DNA of 64,000 nt from Prevotella sp. tc2-28 (GTDB lineage Bacteria > Bacteroidota > Bacteroidia > Bacteroidales > Bacteroidaceae), in assembly GCF_900107705.1 (NCBI RefSeq), contig NZ_FNRE01000005.1, positions 158,124 to 222,123 on the forward strand, written 5' to 3'. The first letter of the stretch is position 1. The number at the start of each line of letters is the position of its first letter. Shown in pieces: positions 37,801-47,170 of this stretch. The translations under genes were made by a program, and so were the position numbers. A model generated the notes under the pieces. The model was not told where the DNA came from, ran no database searches, and saw nothing but the letters and a program-made list of their open reading frames with translations.

Positions 37801-37824
37801 CTCCTGGGGTATGTTTGCACTCAT
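34813..37824 (-). CDS. Receiver-domain protein fused to a PPDK_N (pyruvate phosphate dikinase-type) ATP-grasp domain
   Basis: The 1003-residue protein starts with a receiver-like domain (about 26-160) lacking a clear phospho-site, then a second one (about 170-345) with the acidic pair in LLVEDN (Glu-179, Asp-180), a candidate phospho-acceptor Asp-249 in GVISDTRFP and Lys-311. The remainder matches the PEP/pyruvate-binding, ATP-grasp N-terminal domain of PPDK/PEP synthase (GDGSLGGKGRGLAFL at 442, IAVRSSSLLEDSHYQPFAGIYSTY, LLQIRPIV). The swivelling phospho-His domain and the PEP barrel are missing. Known in Bacteroidetes as PEP/pyruvate-binding proteins of unknown function; a signalling or regulatory phosphotransfer role is inference. 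Confidence 0.85.
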   Translation of the reverse strand: MSANIPQEFNNFFLKDVSFVNLMTRRIFNVLIVANPYDAFMLEDDGRVDEKIFDEYMELGMRYPPTFTQVSTTEEASHVLSTTDIDLVICMPGNADNDAFAVARDVKHMAPYVPCVVLTPFSHGITKRIEHEDMTIFDYVFCWLGNTNLILSIIKLIEDQMNIEHDIKEAGVQMILLVEDNIRFYSSVLPNLYNYILAQSKNFSTEALNPHAAAQRKRGRPKVVLATTYEEAIHWYEMYHDNVLGVISDTRFPMKGVNGRLAHVEEGDAEAGLKLLREIRQRDEYVPLILESSEIANRDKAWAEGFDFLDKNSKKFNVDLRQMIEEHMGFGDFVFRDPKTHEEVFRIATLKELQDNIFNIPADSFQYHVSRNHMSRWLCARAIFPVSQFLKTVTWHKLQDVDAHRQIIFDAIVQYRRMKNIGVVAVFDRLKFDRYAHFARIGDGSLGGKGRGLAFLDNIIKRHPELNQFGNATVQIPKTVVLCTDFFDEFMDNNNLWTIALSDAPDEEILQHFMRAQLPDALIADFFTFFDAVKSPIAVRSSSLLEDSHYQPFAGIYSTYMIPYLEDKYEMLRMLACAIKGVYASVYYKDSKAYMTATSNVIDQEKMAVILQEVVGQQHGTRFYPTFSGVLRSLNYYPIGDELAEEGIASLALGLGKYIVDGGQTLRVSPYHPHQVLQTSEMDTALKETQTRFYALDMSHVGDDFKVDDGFNILNLRVKEADKDQSLQGIASTYDPNDQIIRDGIYEGGRKVISFSGVLQHGVFPLPEILQLSQKYGSEEMRRPVEIEFACNLQGSGNNTTGDFYLLQIRPIVDSKQVLDEDLAAIPDSQCLLRSHNSLGHGISEDVVDVVYVKTDDDFTAANNLIIADQIEQINRRFLAEDKNYVLIGPGRWGSSDYWLGIPVKWPHISAARVIVEAGLKNYHVDPSQGTHFFQNLTSFGVGYFTVNTYTGDGVLQKEILDSMPAVEETEYVRHVRFERPLKIMMDGKKQHGVVLLPSEAGV

Positions 37825-37844
37825 ATTTTCGGTCTTTAGGTTGG

Positions 37845-37852
37845 CAAAGGTA
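37845..37852 (-). promoter_or_regulatory. -7 element of the receiver-PPDK_N gene
   Basis: TACCTTTG on the minus strand, exact, 20 bases before the start codon. The -33 box is not evident. Confidence 0.5.
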
Positions 37853-37993
37853 CTACATTTTTTGAGAAATCATATCAGAAACACAAAAAAATGCTACCAT
37901 TAATAATCACAGTTGCAACTATTAATTCTAGCAATTATAACTATTAAAACTTACAAATGTAACTATTAGAGCAAAAATTTTCTTAAAAAACTA

Positions 37994-38048
37994 TTGTCAT
38001 TCCAAAGAAAAAGCCTATATTTGCATTGTCATTATGACAAAATGACAA
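37994..38048 (+). promoter_or_regulatory. gdhA promoter with palindromic operator
   Basis: TTG (37994-37996), 19 bp, TATATTTG (38016-38023). Four half-sites TTGTCAT/ATGACAA overlap it: one on the -33 box (37994-38000), a perfect 15-bp palindrome on the expected start site (TTGTCAT-T-ATGACAA, 38026-38040) and one more at 38042-38048. A dimeric regulator of glutamate dehydrogenase is likely, identity unknown. Confidence 0.65.
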
Positions 38049-38073
38049 TAACAGAACTATAAATAACAATACT

Positions 38074-39414
38074 ATGAACGTAGAAAAAATTATGCAGGGC
38101 CTGGAACAGAAACATCCAGGTGAGGCAGAATACCTGCAGGCAGTCAGAGAAGTGTTAATCTCTATTGAGGATGTGTATAACCAGCATCCTGAGTTTGAAA
38201 AAGCCAAGATTATCGAGCGTTTGGTGGAGCCTGAACGCATCACAACGTTCCGTGTACCCTGGGTTGATGACAAAGGCGAGGTTCAAGTGAACATCGGCTA
38301 CCGCGTACAGTTCAACTCGGCCATCGGTCCGTATAAGGGTGGCTTGCGTTTCCACCCCTCTGTGAATCTCAGCATTCTTAAATTCCTCGGTTTCGAACAA
38401 ACTTTCAAGAACGCACTGACAACATTGCCCATGGGAGGAGGTAAGGGTGGTTCCGACTTTGCCCCACGTGGAAAGAGCGATGCTGAAATTATGCGTTTCT
38501 GTCAAGCCTTTATGTGCGAATTATATAAGGTGATAGGTCCTGATATGGACGTTCCTGCAGGAGATATCGGCGTGGGAGGTCGTGAGATAGGCTACCTGTT
38601 CGGTATGTACAAAAAGTTGACCTCACAGTTCCACGGCGCAACACTCACCGGCAAGGGATTGGAATGGGGCGGTAGCATATTGCGCCCGGAGGCAACGGGA
38701 TATGGCGCACTGTATTTCGTCCACCACATGATGGAAACCCACGGATTGGACATCAAGGGTAAGACAGTAGCGCTGTCTGGATTTGGTAATGTGGCTTGGG
38801 GAGCCGCCAAGAAAGCTACTGAGTTGGGGGCTAAGGTCATTACTATCTCAGGACCCGACGGATACATTTATGACCCTGTCGGACTGGATGCTGAGAAGAT
38901 TGACTATCTGCTAGAACTGCGCGCTTCAGGAAACGACATTTGTCAGCCATATGCAGAGGAGTTCGATGGAGCCACCTTCTATGCCAATAAGAAGCCATGG
39001 GAGCAGAAGGCTGATATCTATCTGCCTTGTGCAACACAGAACGAATTGAATGGTGCTGACGCCGACATGATACTGGCTCACAAGCCGCTATGCGTTGCTG
39101 AAGTAAGCAACATGGGATGCACCGCAGAGGCCGTTGACAAGTTCATTGCTGCAGGTCAGTTGTTCGCCCCAGGAAAAGCAGTTAATGCTGGTGGTGTGGC
39201 TACGAGCGGTCTCGAAATGACACAAAACTCAATGCGAATGGGATGGACAGCAGAGGAGGTAGACCAGCGCCTGCATCAGATTATGTCGGGTATCCACGAG
39301 CAATGTGTTAAATACGGCAAGCAAGCTGATGGCTATGTGAACTACGTCAAAGGAGCCAACGTGGCTGGCTTCATGAAGGTAGCCAAGGCAATGCTGGCAC
39401 AGGGCATTGTATGA
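38074..39414 (+). CDS. gdhA: NADP-specific glutamate dehydrogenase
   Basis: Assimilates ammonia by reductive amination of 2-oxoglutarate. The 446-residue hexameric-type enzyme has [13 protein letters not shown] (glutamate site), [19 protein letters not shown] with the catalytic Lys, [17 protein letters not shown], the Rossmann motif [12 protein letters not shown], and AEVSNMGCT. The length and GxGNVA pattern match the NADP enzymes of gut Bacteroidetes. Its promoter has a strong palindromic site. It overlaps the rlpA-like gene by 4 bases. Confidence 0.97.
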   Translation: MNVEKIMQGLEQKHPGEAEYLQAVREVLISIEDVYNQHPEFEKAKIIERLVEPERITTFRVPWVDDKGEVQVNIGYRVQFNSAIGPYKGGLRFHPSVNLSILKFLGFEQTFKNALTTLPMGGGKGGSDFAPRGKSDAEIMRFCQAFMCELYKVIGPDMDVPAGDIGVGGREIGYLFGMYKKLTSQFHGATLTGKGLEWGGSILRPEATGYGALYFVHHMMETHGLDIKGKTVALSGFGNVAWGAAKKATELGAKVITISGPDGYIYDPVGLDAEKIDYLLELRASGNDICQPYAEEFDGATFYANKKPWEQKADIYLPCATQNELNGADADMILAHKPLCVAEVSNMGCTAEAVDKFIAAGQLFAPGKAVNAGGVATSGLEMTQNSMRMGWTAEEVDQRLHQIMSGIHEQCVKYGKQADGYVNYVKGANVAGFMKVAKAMLAQGIV

Positions 39415-39929
39415 TAGTAATACACAAGATAGCTTTAATAGCATCATTATTGACATTATGCTTTACCCCGTTGAACGGCCAAATCGTTCAACGAGGTAAA
39501 GCGACTTTTTATTCTAAAAAAGCTACAGGTTCAAGAACGGCCAATGGCGAACGTCTGCATCACGATAGCTTGACATGTGCACACCGCACTTACCCATTCG
39601 GCACCATGCTGCGTGTATACAACCCGGCAAACGGAAAGAGTGTGATAGTCAGGGTAACCGATCGCGGTCCTTTTGTCCGCGGGCGCATCATCGACTTATC
39701 GTGGCGGGCTGCCAAGGAGTTGGACATTATAACAGCAGGAGTAGCCATGGTCATCGTCCATAAACTCGACACCTTTGTCGTACCATTCAAACCGACTGAA
39801 GAGATAGAATTGCCTAACATGGAGCTAGAAACCAACGACGGTGCACCAGCCCTCGTTCCATTCTGGAAAGAGATGAAGGAGAACCAACAAAAGTCTAATT
39901 CCGCTGCGTCGGCAAAGAGAACTCCTTAA
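39411..39929 (+). CDS. RlpA-like septal ring protein, double-psi beta-barrel
   Basis: The 172-residue exported protein has a signal peptide (about 1-23) and an RlpA double-psi barrel ([67 protein letters not shown]). RlpA proteins bind or cleave glycan strands lacking stem peptides at division sites. The start codon overlaps the gdhA stop (ATGA), an unexpected partnership. Its 3' end overlaps the convergent lipoprotein gene by 35 bases. Confidence 0.9.
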   Translation: MIVIHKIALIASLLTLCFTPLNGQIVQRGKATFYSKKATGSRTANGERLHHDSLTCAHRTYPFGTMLRVYNPANGKSVIVRVTDRGPFVRGRIIDLSWRAAKELDIITAGVAMVIVHKLDTFVVPFKPTEEIELPNMELETNDGAPALVPFWKEMKENQQKSNSAASAKRTP

Positions 39930-40692
39930 TCTGCGAGGTGATTTCCTTGTCGCCTTGCGTCACCTCAACACGTATTATAACCTCACCATTCTTTAATTTC
40001 TTGTCTGCCAGAATGGTGGCGGTATAACGCACGCCACTATTGGGTGCAATGCTCTCAATATGCAGATTGGGCGAAATATGAATATGCTTGTTGCCTGTGA
40101 CATCCATCACTGTTGGCTGAACATCGTATAAAGGCAACGATGAACGATTCATAATTTCGAACGTGATACGACACTCCTCTCCTGCACGCAGGATCCCATC
40201 GTGGTCAGCATCGATGATACGGGCATTACGAATCTCTATCAACGAATTATACTTAACGCTATAGCCTGACTCTACCGGTCTGGTAGTTGGGTCGTAGGTG
40301 CGAGGTTCTGCTGCAGTATAGCTTCCTTTCCCGTCGCGTGGTCCCGGAGCATCAAAACTGATACGATCGTCTCCCCTACCCGAAGCGTCAAAGCCACTAT
40401 CATCATACTGTCGCTGATGACGATATCGCTCCTGCTCCTCCTGATAGGCCTCGTACTTACGCTGTTCCTGCCGGTCTGCTGCAGAACCTATAGCAGCACC
40501 GACAACGGCTCCTCCTGCCATACCGACAATTGTACCAACATCATGACCACGCCAACCACCAGAGATACCTCCAATGGCAGAACCAAGGATGGAGCCAAAG
40601 GCTGCACCAGTAGCAGCTCCTTCGCCGGTATATGTCCCGCAACTGCTTAGCATAAGAACACAACTCGTCAATATGAACAACACCTTTCTCAT
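39895..40692 (-). CDS. Glycine-zipper lipoprotein with C-terminal beta-sandwich
   Basis: The 265-residue lipoprotein (signal ending LSSC) has a glycine-zipper membrane-inserting stretch (about 25-72, [32 protein letters not shown]), a charged QE/RH-rich linker, and a C-terminal domain (about 145-262: [29 protein letters not shown]) like a conserved repeat-type beta-sandwich seen in other Bacteroidetes outer-membrane lipoproteins. Function unknown; an envelope-structure role is plausible. Confidence 0.8.
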   Translation of the reverse strand: MRKVLFILTSCVLMLSSCGTYTGEGAATGAAFGSILGSAIGGISGGWRGHDVGTIVGMAGGAVVGAAIGSAADRQEQRKYEAYQEEQERYRHQRQYDDSGFDASGRGDDRISFDAPGPRDGKGSYTAAEPRTYDPTTRPVESGYSVKYNSLIEIRNARIIDADHDGILRAGEECRITFEIMNRSSLPLYDVQPTVMDVTGNKHIHISPNLHIESIAPNSGVRYTATILADKKLKNGEVIIRVEVTQGDKEITSQIKEFSLPTQRN

Positions 40693-40720
40693 TGTCTTTT
40701 CTATTTAAAGTTTCACGATG

Positions 40721-40728
40721 CAAAGATA
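40721..40728 (-). promoter_or_regulatory. -7 element of the glycine-zipper lipoprotein gene
   Basis: TATCTTTG on the minus strand, exact TAnnTTTG, 28 bases before the start codon. Confidence 0.5.
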
Positions 40729-40805
40729 AACAATAAGGAACATACATCATGAGGATTTTCCCGAAAAAACAAAAGGGAAATCCCTATTTTGAAAATAAAA
40801 GAAAT

Positions 40806-40830
40806 GGGGCGTTGTTGGAAACAACACCCC
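40806..40830 (-). terminator. Terminator of the ribosomal protein operon
   Basis: GGGG-x-GTTGTT (40806-40816) pairs with AACAAC-x-CCCC (40820-40830) around a 3-base loop; on the minus strand a T-rich stretch follows. It lies 26 bases beyond the rplQ stop. Confidence 0.7.
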
Positions 40831-40856
40831 ATCTTATTCAGATTTCAATCGAAATA

Positions 40857-41363
40857 TTACTCTGCCTTTGCTTCCTCTGCGGCGGGAGCCTCAGCTTTAG
40901 GAGCCTCCTCAACAGGAGCCTCGGCAACAGGTGCTTCAGCCTTTGGAGCGGCCTTACGTGAACGGCGAGTCTTCTTCTCTGCCTTAGGAGTCTTCAGCAT
41001 ATTCTCGTCGAAATCAACAAGCTCGATAAATGCCACATCAGCAGCATCACCCTGACGGGTACCCAGCTTAATGATACGAGTATAACCACCGGGGCGGTCA
41101 CCTACCTTTTGAGCTACAGCACCGAAGAGTTCCTTCAGGGCTTCTTTGTTCTGCAGGTAGCTGAATACTACACGACGGCTATTGGTGCTATCGTCCTTGG
41201 CTCGCGTAATCAGCGGCTCAACATATTTCTTAAGTGCCTTTGCCTTGGCAAGAGTCGTAGTGATTCTTTTGTGCATGATCAGCGAAATGGCCATGTTGGC
41301 AAGCATAGCACGGCGGTGATCAGCAGTACGGCTCAAATGATTGAATTTCTTTCCGTGTCTCAT
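40857..41363 (-). CDS. rplQ: 50S ribosomal protein L17
   Basis: Core L17 (about 1-118, [38 protein letters not shown]) is followed by a roughly 50-residue tail: a basic patch ([12 protein letters not shown]) then an Ala/Pro/Glu-rich low-complexity stretch. Such tails are typical of Bacteroidetes L17. Last gene of the operon, 38 bases after rpoA. Confidence 0.97.
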   Translation of the reverse strand: MRHGKKFNHLSRTADHRRAMLANMAISLIMHKRITTTLAKAKALKKYVEPLITRAKDDSTNSRRVVFSYLQNKEALKELFGAVAQKVGDRPGGYTRIIKLGTRQGDAADVAFIELVDFDENMLKTPKAEKKTRRSRKAAPKAEAPVAEAPVEEAPKAEAPAAEEAKAE

Positions 41364-41401
41364 TTTTCGTTTTTTTCTTTAAGAGGACTATTTTAGGAAT
41401 A

Positions 41402-42394
41402 TTATTCCTTGTCCAGTTTATACTTTGAAATATCGGTTCCAAACGACAGATTCAGACTCTCGAGCAAATCATCAAGCTCAGTGAGCGATTTCTTACCGAA
41501 GTTACGGAACTTGAGAAGATCCGTCTTATTGTACTGTACGAGGTCACCTAAAGTCTCAACATCAGCAGCTTTCAGACAATTAAGTGCACGAACAGAGAGG
41601 TTCATGTCAACTAACTTGGTCTTCAGCAACTGACGCATGTGCAATACTTCCTCATCAAACTCCTGATTGCCTTCAACATCAGTGGTTTCCAGCGTAATCT
41701 TCTCATCAGAGAAGAGCATGAAGTGATAGATAAGGATTTTGGCAGCCTCTTTCAGTGCGTCCTTCGGGTGTATGGAACCATCCGTTGTCACTTCCAACAC
41801 GAGCTTATCATAGTCGGTTTTCTGCTCGACACGATACGGCTCAACGCTGTACTTGACATTACGGATTGGGGTGTAGATTGAGTCTATAGCTATCACATTA
41901 ACATCGGTGCAGAACTCGCGATTTTCATCTGCGGGAACATATCCGCGGCCTTTGTTGATAGTAAGGTCAATCTGCATCGAAGCCTTGGAATCTAAATGAC
42001 AAATCACCAAATCGGGATTTAACACTTCAAATCCAGTCAGATACTTGCCTAAATCACCGGCTTTAAACTCGGTAGAATTCTCGACAGTGATAGAGACTTT
42101 CTCATTCTCGAATTCTTCCACTACTTGCTTGAACCGAACTTGCTTCAGGTTCAAGATAATGTTGGTTACATCTTCTTTGACACCAGGTACTGATGAGAAC
42201 TCATGCTCTACACCGGCAATGCGCACGGTATTGATTGCATAACCCTCGAGCGATGAAAGAAGAATGCGGCGCAGGGCATTACCAATGGTAACGCCGAAAC
42301 CAGGCTCAAGAGGACGAAATTCGAACTTGCCGAACTTGTCTGTAGCCTCCAACATTACGACTTTATCAGGTTTTTGAAATGCTAATATCGCCAT
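41402..42394 (-). CDS. rpoA: RNA polymerase alpha subunit
   Basis: 330 residues: N-terminal assembly domain ([35 protein letters not shown]) and C-terminal DNA/activator-binding domain (about 245-325, [33 protein letters not shown]). Full length. Part of the alpha-operon segment rpsM-rpsK-rpsD-rpoA-rplQ. Confidence 0.98.
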   Translation of the reverse strand: MAILAFQKPDKVVMLEATDKFGKFEFRPLEPGFGVTIGNALRRILLSSLEGYAINTVRIAGVEHEFSSVPGVKEDVTNIILNLKQVRFKQVVEEFENEKVSITVENSTEFKAGDLGKYLTGFEVLNPDLVICHLDSKASMQIDLTINKGRGYVPADENREFCTDVNVIAIDSIYTPIRNVKYSVEPYRVEQKTDYDKLVLEVTTDGSIHPKDALKEAAKILIYHFMLFSDEKITLETTDVEGNQEFDEEVLHMRQLLKTKLVDMNLSVRALNCLKAADVETLGDLVQYNKTDLLKFRNFGKKSLTELDDLLESLNLSFGTDISKYKLDKE

Positions 42395-42408
42395 TAATTT
42401 AAATGATT

Positions 42409-43017
42409 TTAGTTCTTAGAGTACAATTCAACGATTGACTGTTCCTTAATGTTCTCAGGGATGTCAGCGCGCTCCGGCATATGCAGGAACTTACCGCTCT
42501 TGGTCTGCTCGTCCCACTCAATCCAAGGATACTTGCTGTGGTTGAAACCTGCAAGTGCAGCCTCGATAACCTCGAGTGACTTAGCCTTCTCACGAACACC
42601 GACAATCTGACCAGGCTTTACCTGATAAGAAGGAATGTTAACTACCTGACCGTCAACAACAATGTGCTTATGGCCTACAAGCTGACGAGCTGCTGCACGC
42701 GTAGGTGCAAGACCCAAACGATAAACTACGTTGTCCAGACGACTCTCGAGTAACTGAAGCAGCACCTCACCGGTGATACCCTCAGCCTTAGCTGCCTTCT
42801 CGAACATGTTACGGAACTGGCGCTCAAGAACACCATAAGTGTACTTGGCTTTCTGCTTCTCTGCCAACATGACAGCATACTCCGACTGCTTGCGGCGACG
42901 GTTGTTGCCATGCTGTCCCGGGGGGAAGTTCCTGCGGGACAAAACTTTGTCCGGGCCGAAGATGGCTTCTCCAAATCGGCGGGCAATTTTTGATTTCGGT
43001 CCAATATATCTTGCCAT
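42409..43017 (-). CDS. rpsD: 30S ribosomal protein S4
   Basis: 202 residues: N-terminal region without the zinc Cys cluster, then the S4 RNA-binding domain ([30 protein letters not shown]). In other bacteria S4 represses the alpha operon; a matching leader candidate lies before rpsM. Confidence 0.98.
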   Translation of the reverse strand: MARYIGPKSKIARRFGEAIFGPDKVLSRRNFPPGQHGNNRRRKQSEYAVMLAEKQKAKYTYGVLERQFRNMFEKAAKAEGITGEVLLQLLESRLDNVVYRLGLAPTRAAARQLVGHKHIVVDGQVVNIPSYQVKPGQIVGVREKAKSLEVIEAALAGFNHSKYPWIEWDEQTKSGKFLHMPERADIPENIKEQSIVELYSKN

Positions 43018-43064
43018 AATTTAAAATATAATTTTCAAATGTAAATTATCAAATTTCAATTCGC

Positions 43065-43454
43065 TTATACGCGACGACGCTTCGGAGGACGACAGCCATT
43101 GTGTGGCAGCGGTGTAACGTCAACAATCTCTATAACTTCGATACCAGCAGTATGGCAGGCACGGATAGCAGACTCACGTCCATTACCGGGACCTTTTACA
43201 TAAGCCTTTACCTTGCGAAGACCAAGATCGAAAGCGACCTTAGCGCAGTCTTCGGCAGCCATCTGAGCAGCATACGGTGTATTCTTCTTAGAACCACGGA
43301 AGCCCATCTTACCTGCTGAAGACCAAGAAATAACTTGACCCTCGTCGTTAGCGAGTGAAACGATAATATTATTGAAAGAACTATGAACGTGAAGCTGACC
43401 GATGGCGGTTACTTTCACATTTCTCTTCTTAGAAGTGACTGTTTTCTTTGCCAT
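43065..43454 (-). CDS. rpsK: 30S ribosomal protein S11
   Basis: 129 residues with the conserved [22 protein letters not shown]-like [22 protein letters not shown] and the C-terminal [18 protein letters not shown]. Located on the 30S platform near the mRNA exit. Confidence 0.98.
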   Translation of the reverse strand: MAKKTVTSKKRNVKVTAIGQLHVHSSFNNIIVSLANDEGQVISWSSAGKMGFRGSKKNTPYAAQMAAEDCAKVAFDLGLRKVKAYVKGPGNGRESAIRACHTAGIEVIEIVDVTPLPHNGCRPPKRRRV

Positions 43455-43493
43455 AACTTTAAACTTTAAACTTTAATCGTTAAACTTTAAACT

Positions 43494-43874
43494 TTACTTC
43501 GTGGCCTTCTTCTTGTTAGCAACAGTCTTCTTCTTACCCTTACGTGTACGAGCATTGTTTTTGGTGCTCTGACCACGAACAGGCAGACCGTTACGATGAC
43601 GGACTCCACGATAGCAACCAATATCCATCAGTCGCTTGATGTTCAACTGAATCTCACTACGGAGATCACCTTCTACCTTAAATTCAGCGCCGATGATTTC
43701 ACGGATCTTGGCTGCCTGGTCGTCACTCCATTCGTTGACTTTCAGGTCGCGGCTCACGCCGGCCTTGTCCAAAATCTTTGCTGAACTACTTCGACCAATA
43801 CCATAGATATAGGTCAATGCGATTTCGCCACGCTTCTCTTGGGGCAAATCTACTCCAACAATTCTTATTGCCAT
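43494..43874 (-). CDS. rpsM: 30S ribosomal protein S13
   Basis: 126 residues: [31 protein letters not shown], and the highly basic C-terminus ([17 protein letters not shown]) that reaches the decoding P site. First gene of the alpha-operon segment, preceded by an internal promoter candidate. Confidence 0.98.
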   Translation of the reverse strand: MAIRIVGVDLPQEKRGEIALTYIYGIGRSSSAKILDKAGVSRDLKVNEWSDDQAAKIREIIGAEFKVEGDLRSEIQLNIKRLMDIGCYRGVRHRNGLPVRGQSTKNNARTRKGKKKTVANKKKATK

Positions 43875-43928
43875 TTGTTAAACTAAAAAATAATAATGTT
43901 AAAATTCGAATTTTTGCTAAAAAGCATG

Positions 43929-43936
43929 CAAAGGTA
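43929..43936 (-). promoter_or_regulatory. Possible internal promoter ahead of rpsM
   Basis: TACCTTTG on the minus strand in the only sizeable (112-bp) gap within the downstream half of the operon, 55 bases before rpsM. It may give extra transcription of rpsM to rplQ. The -33 box is weak. Confidence 0.45.
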
Positions 43937-43986
43937 CGCAGAATTTCTGATATTCCGCTACCCTTTTATGCTTATTTAACATAAAT

Positions 43987-44103
43987 TTAACCCTGACGCA
44001 TCTTATACTTAGGGTTCTTCTTGTTGATAACGAACAGACGACCCTTGCGACGTACAATCTTGCAATCGGGGGTGCGCTTCTTCAATGATGCTCTTGTCTT
44101 CAT
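43987..44103 (-). CDS. rpmJ: 50S ribosomal protein L36 (zinc-free form)
   Basis: 38 residues, [19 protein letters not shown]...KYKMRQG. Length and ends match L36, but only one of the usual three Cys and no zinc His remain, the C-minus form that does not need zinc. It sits between infA and rpsM as usual; too short for simple gene finders. Confidence 0.95.
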   Translation of the reverse strand: MKTRASLKKRTPDCKIVRRKGRLFVINKKNPKYKMRQG

Positions 44104-44119
44104 TTTATTGGTCTCCTAA

Positions 44120-44338
44120 TTATTTGTATCTAAATACAATTCGTCCTTTTGTCAAGTCGTAGGGGCTCATCTCGACCTTTACCTTATCACCTGGCAGAAT
44201 CTTGATATAGTGCATACGCATCTTCCCAGAAATGTGGGCAATGATGGGTACTCCATTCTCTAATTCTACACGGAACATAGCATTAGATAATGCCTCTACG
44301 ATAGTTCCATCTTGTTCTATAGCGCCTTGCTTTGCCAT
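44120..44338 (-). CDS. infA: Translation initiation factor IF-1
   Basis: 72 residues, a single OB fold: [58 protein letters not shown]. Blocks the A site during initiation. Three bases after map. Confidence 0.98.
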   Translation of the reverse strand: MAKQGAIEQDGTIVEALSNAMFRVELENGVPIIAHISGKMRMHYIKILPGDKVKVEMSPYDLTKGRIVFRYK

Positions 44339-44341
44339 AAT

Positions 44342-45142
44342 TTAATATAGTTTTCCTTCTATGCGTTCAACTTCTTCAAACGAAGACAATATCTCTGCCT
44401 TTCCCTTGCGAACAGCTATGGTGTGTTCAAAATGAGCTGCAGGTTTGCCGTCTCGTGTACATATACTCCAACGATCAGGCATCAATCCTATCTCACGACT
44501 TCCCATAGTAATCATCGGCTCGATGGCAATGCACATGTTAGCTTTCAACATAACACCGTTTCCACGTCGGCCGTAGTTCGGAACTGGTGGGTCTTCATGC
44601 ATATCATGACCAATGCCATGACCAGTCAATTCACGCACAACACCATAACCGTGAGCTTCACAATGTTTTTGTACTGCACTGCTTATGTCGCCCACATGAT
44701 GACCAGCAACTGCCTGTTCAATTCCCTTATAAAGCGATTCTTTCGTGACACGAAGCAATTCTTTCATTTCTGCACTAACCTCACCTACACAGAACGTATA
44801 GCATGAGTCACCACAAAAACCGTTAAGCAATGTTCCGCAGTCAACAGAGATGATATCACCTTCTTTAAGAACAGTCTCTGCTCGAGGGACTCCATGAACG
44901 ACAACCTCATTCACTGAGGTGCAGATGCTGGCAGGGAACGGCCCTCCATATGGATTGGGGAAACCCTTGAAAGTAGGAATTGCTCCATTGTCACGAATAA
45001 ACTCGTCGGCAATCTTATCCAACTGGAGGGTCGTCACACCAGGCTTGATATTCTTTGCTAATTCGCCAAGGGTCTTCCCAACAAGTTGGTTGGCCTGGCG
45101 CATCAGTTCAATTTCGTCTTCAGTCTTCAGAAATATCTTCAT
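44342..45142 (-). CDS. map: Methionine aminopeptidase, type I
   Basis: Removes the initiator Met. 266 residues with the pita-bread metal ligands Asp in VDCGTLLNG, Asp in GDSCYTF, His in GHGIGHDMHEDPPV, Glu in AIEPMI and Glu in FEHTIAV. Placed between secY and infA, the common Bacteroidetes order. Confidence 0.97.
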   Translation of the reverse strand: MKIFLKTEDEIELMRQANQLVGKTLGELAKNIKPGVTTLQLDKIADEFIRDNGAIPTFKGFPNPYGGPFPASICTSVNEVVVHGVPRAETVLKEGDIISVDCGTLLNGFCGDSCYTFCVGEVSAEMKELLRVTKESLYKGIEQAVAGHHVGDISSAVQKHCEAHGYGVVRELTGHGIGHDMHEDPPVPNYGRRGNGVMLKANMCIAIEPMITMGSREIGLMPDRWSICTRDGKPAAHFEHTIAVRKGKAEILSSFEEVERIEGKLY

Positions 45143-45150
45143 ACTGTGAC

Positions 45151-46494
45151 TTAGTAGGCACTCACACCGCCACGTCCATGTATGCGACCTGAATTGAGCA
45201 AGCCGTCATAATGACGCATGAGCAGGTGACTCTCAATCTGCTGGAGTGTATCGAGGACAACACCGACCAGAATCAACAGCGATGTACCGCCGAAGAACTG
45301 AGAAAATGCATCCTGGACGTTCAACAATCCTGCCAAGGCTGGCATAATTGCGATGAAAGCAATGAACAGCGAACCAGGCAGTGTGATGCGTGACATCACA
45401 GTGTCAATGAAGTCAGCTGTCGGCTTGCCAGGTTTAATACCTGGAATAAAACCGTTGTTGCGTTTCATGTCCTCAGCCATCTGAGTGGGATTAAGAGTGA
45501 TCGCAGTATAAAAATAGGTGAATGCGATAATCAGGAATGCAAAGATGATATTGTACGTCCAGCTATGATGATCTAACATAGAACGAACAAACCAGTTTGC
45601 GTTCTCAGGAGCTGCATACTGTACGAATGCCAAAGGGATGAACATCAATGCCTGAGCAAAGATGATAGGCATCACGTTAGCAGCAAACAACTTCAGAGGA
45701 ATATACTGACGAGCACCGCCATACTGCTGATTTCCTACAAGACGCTTTGCATACTGTACAGGTACCTTGCGGACACCCTGTACCAAAACGATAGCTGCAC
45801 AAACAACTGCATAGAGGATGATAATCTCAACCAGGAACATAACAAGACCACCACCGGTAATAGCCGTAAAGCGTGATGATACTTCCTGAATGAACGCCTG
45901 AGGAAGACGTGCGATAATACCGATCATAATGATCAGCGAGATACCATTTCCTATGCCCTTATCCGTAATGCGCTCTCCAAGCCAAAGGATGAACATACTG
46001 CCGGCTGCAAGGATAATAGTGGCGGGGAATACAAATACCGTCCAACTGATACCAGAAGCCAAGGCAGCACCGGCCTGCATCTTCAGATTGATGAGGTAAC
46101 TCGGTGCCTGGAACAGCAGGATAGCTACTGTCAGGTACCGAGTATAAGTCATTATCTTCTTGCGGCCACTCTCTCCCTCACGCTGCATCTTCTGGAAATA
46201 AGGTACAGCGACAGCAAGGAGTTGCATAACGATAGAAGCAGAGATGTAAGGCATGATTCCAAGCGCAAAGATGGATGCGTTGGAGAATGCGCCACCGGAG
46301 AACATATCAAGCAGTGACATGAGACCACCAGCAGTCTGTGACTGCAGTTTGTCCAATAAGGCCGGATTGATACCTGGAAGCACAACAAATGAACCGAAAC
46401 GGTAAATTGCTACAAACAGGACCGTAATCAGGATGCGCTGACGCAGATCCTCAATCTTCCAAATGTTCTTCAGTGTCTCTATTAACTTCTTCAT
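45151..46494 (-). CDS. secY: Protein translocase subunit SecY
   Basis: 447 residues and about ten membrane helices forming the protein-conducting channel. Signatures: VLPGINPALLDKL, GIMPYISASIVMQLL, GNGISLIIMIGI, and the cytoplasmic loop MKRNNGFIPGIKPGKPTADFID. Nine bases after rplO. Confidence 0.98.
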   Translation of the reverse strand: MKKLIETLKNIWKIEDLRQRILITVLFVAIYRFGSFVVLPGINPALLDKLQSQTAGGLMSLLDMFSGGAFSNASIFALGIMPYISASIVMQLLAVAVPYFQKMQREGESGRKKIMTYTRYLTVAILLFQAPSYLINLKMQAGAALASGISWTVFVFPATIILAAGSMFILWLGERITDKGIGNGISLIIMIGIIARLPQAFIQEVSSRFTAITGGGLVMFLVEIIILYAVVCAAIVLVQGVRKVPVQYAKRLVGNQQYGGARQYIPLKLFAANVMPIIFAQALMFIPLAFVQYAAPENANWFVRSMLDHHSWTYNIIFAFLIIAFTYFYTAITLNPTQMAEDMKRNNGFIPGIKPGKPTADFIDTVMSRITLPGSLFIAFIAIMPALAGLLNVQDAFSQFFGGTSLLILVGVVLDTLQQIESHLLMRHYDGLLNSGRIHGRGGVSAY

Positions 46495-46503
46495 TGTCGT
46501 TTA

Positions 46504-46950
46504 TTAGATAATTGTTGCGTTTCCACCAACTGCCTTGATAGCTTCCTCGGCAGTCTTAGAGAATGCATTTGCTTCAACGTCTACTTTTGCTTTCAACTCA
46601 CCATTACCAAGAACCTTGACCAGTTCTTTGCCATTGGTCAGACCTGCTGCAACCAACTCTGCAATACCGATCTTGGTGAGGTTCTTCTCCTCAGCCAGCT
46701 TCTGAAGTGTTGAGATGTTAACAGCAAAGTACTCCTTGTGGTTAATATTCTTGAAACCAGACTTCGGAACACGACGCTGCAATGGCATCTGACCACCCTC
46801 GAAACCAATCTTCTTCTTGTAACCTGAGCGAGCCTTGGCACCCTTGTGACCACGAGTAGAGGTTCCACCGAGACCAGAGCCTGGTCCGCGGCCAATTCTA
46901 CGACGTGAATGTGTAGAGCCCTCAGCTGGTTTTAAAGTATGTAGTTTCAT
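46504..46950 (-). CDS. rplO: 50S ribosomal protein L15
   Basis: 148 residues, glycine/arginine-rich N-terminus (RRRIGRGPGSGLGGTSTRGHKGAKARSG) and the globular C-terminal domain starting near NISTLQKLAEE. It precedes secY as in most bacteria. Confidence 0.98.
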   Translation of the reverse strand: MKLHTLKPAEGSTHSRRRIGRGPGSGLGGTSTRGHKGAKARSGYKKKIGFEGGQMPLQRRVPKSGFKNINHKEYFAVNISTLQKLAEEKNLTKIGIAELVAAGLTNGKELVKVLGNGELKAKVDVEANAFSKTAEEAIKAVGGNATII

Positions 46951-46979
46951 AATCGTATCTTTTTAAAATTGTAATTTAA

Positions 46980-47156
46980 TTAGTCGATAACTTCCACCAA
47001 GTGGTGAACCTTACGAATCATACCGCGGATAACAGGACTGTCCTCCTTCTCTACAACCTGAGAGATCTTGTGAAGTCCCAGTGCCTCGAGGGTGCGTTTC
47101 TGATCTACGGGATAACCGATCTTGCTCTTAATCTGCTTAATCTTAATTGTTGCCAT
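46980..47156 (-). CDS. rpmD: 50S ribosomal protein L30
   Basis: 58 residues, [23 protein letters not shown] and [12 protein letters not shown], the full small L30. It lies between rpsE and rplO and is too short for simple gene finders. Confidence 0.95.
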   Translation of the reverse strand: MATIKIKQIKSKIGYPVDQKRTLEALGLHKISQVVEKEDSPVIRGMIRKVHHLVEVID

Positions 47157-47170
47157 AGTTCGTTTCTCCT

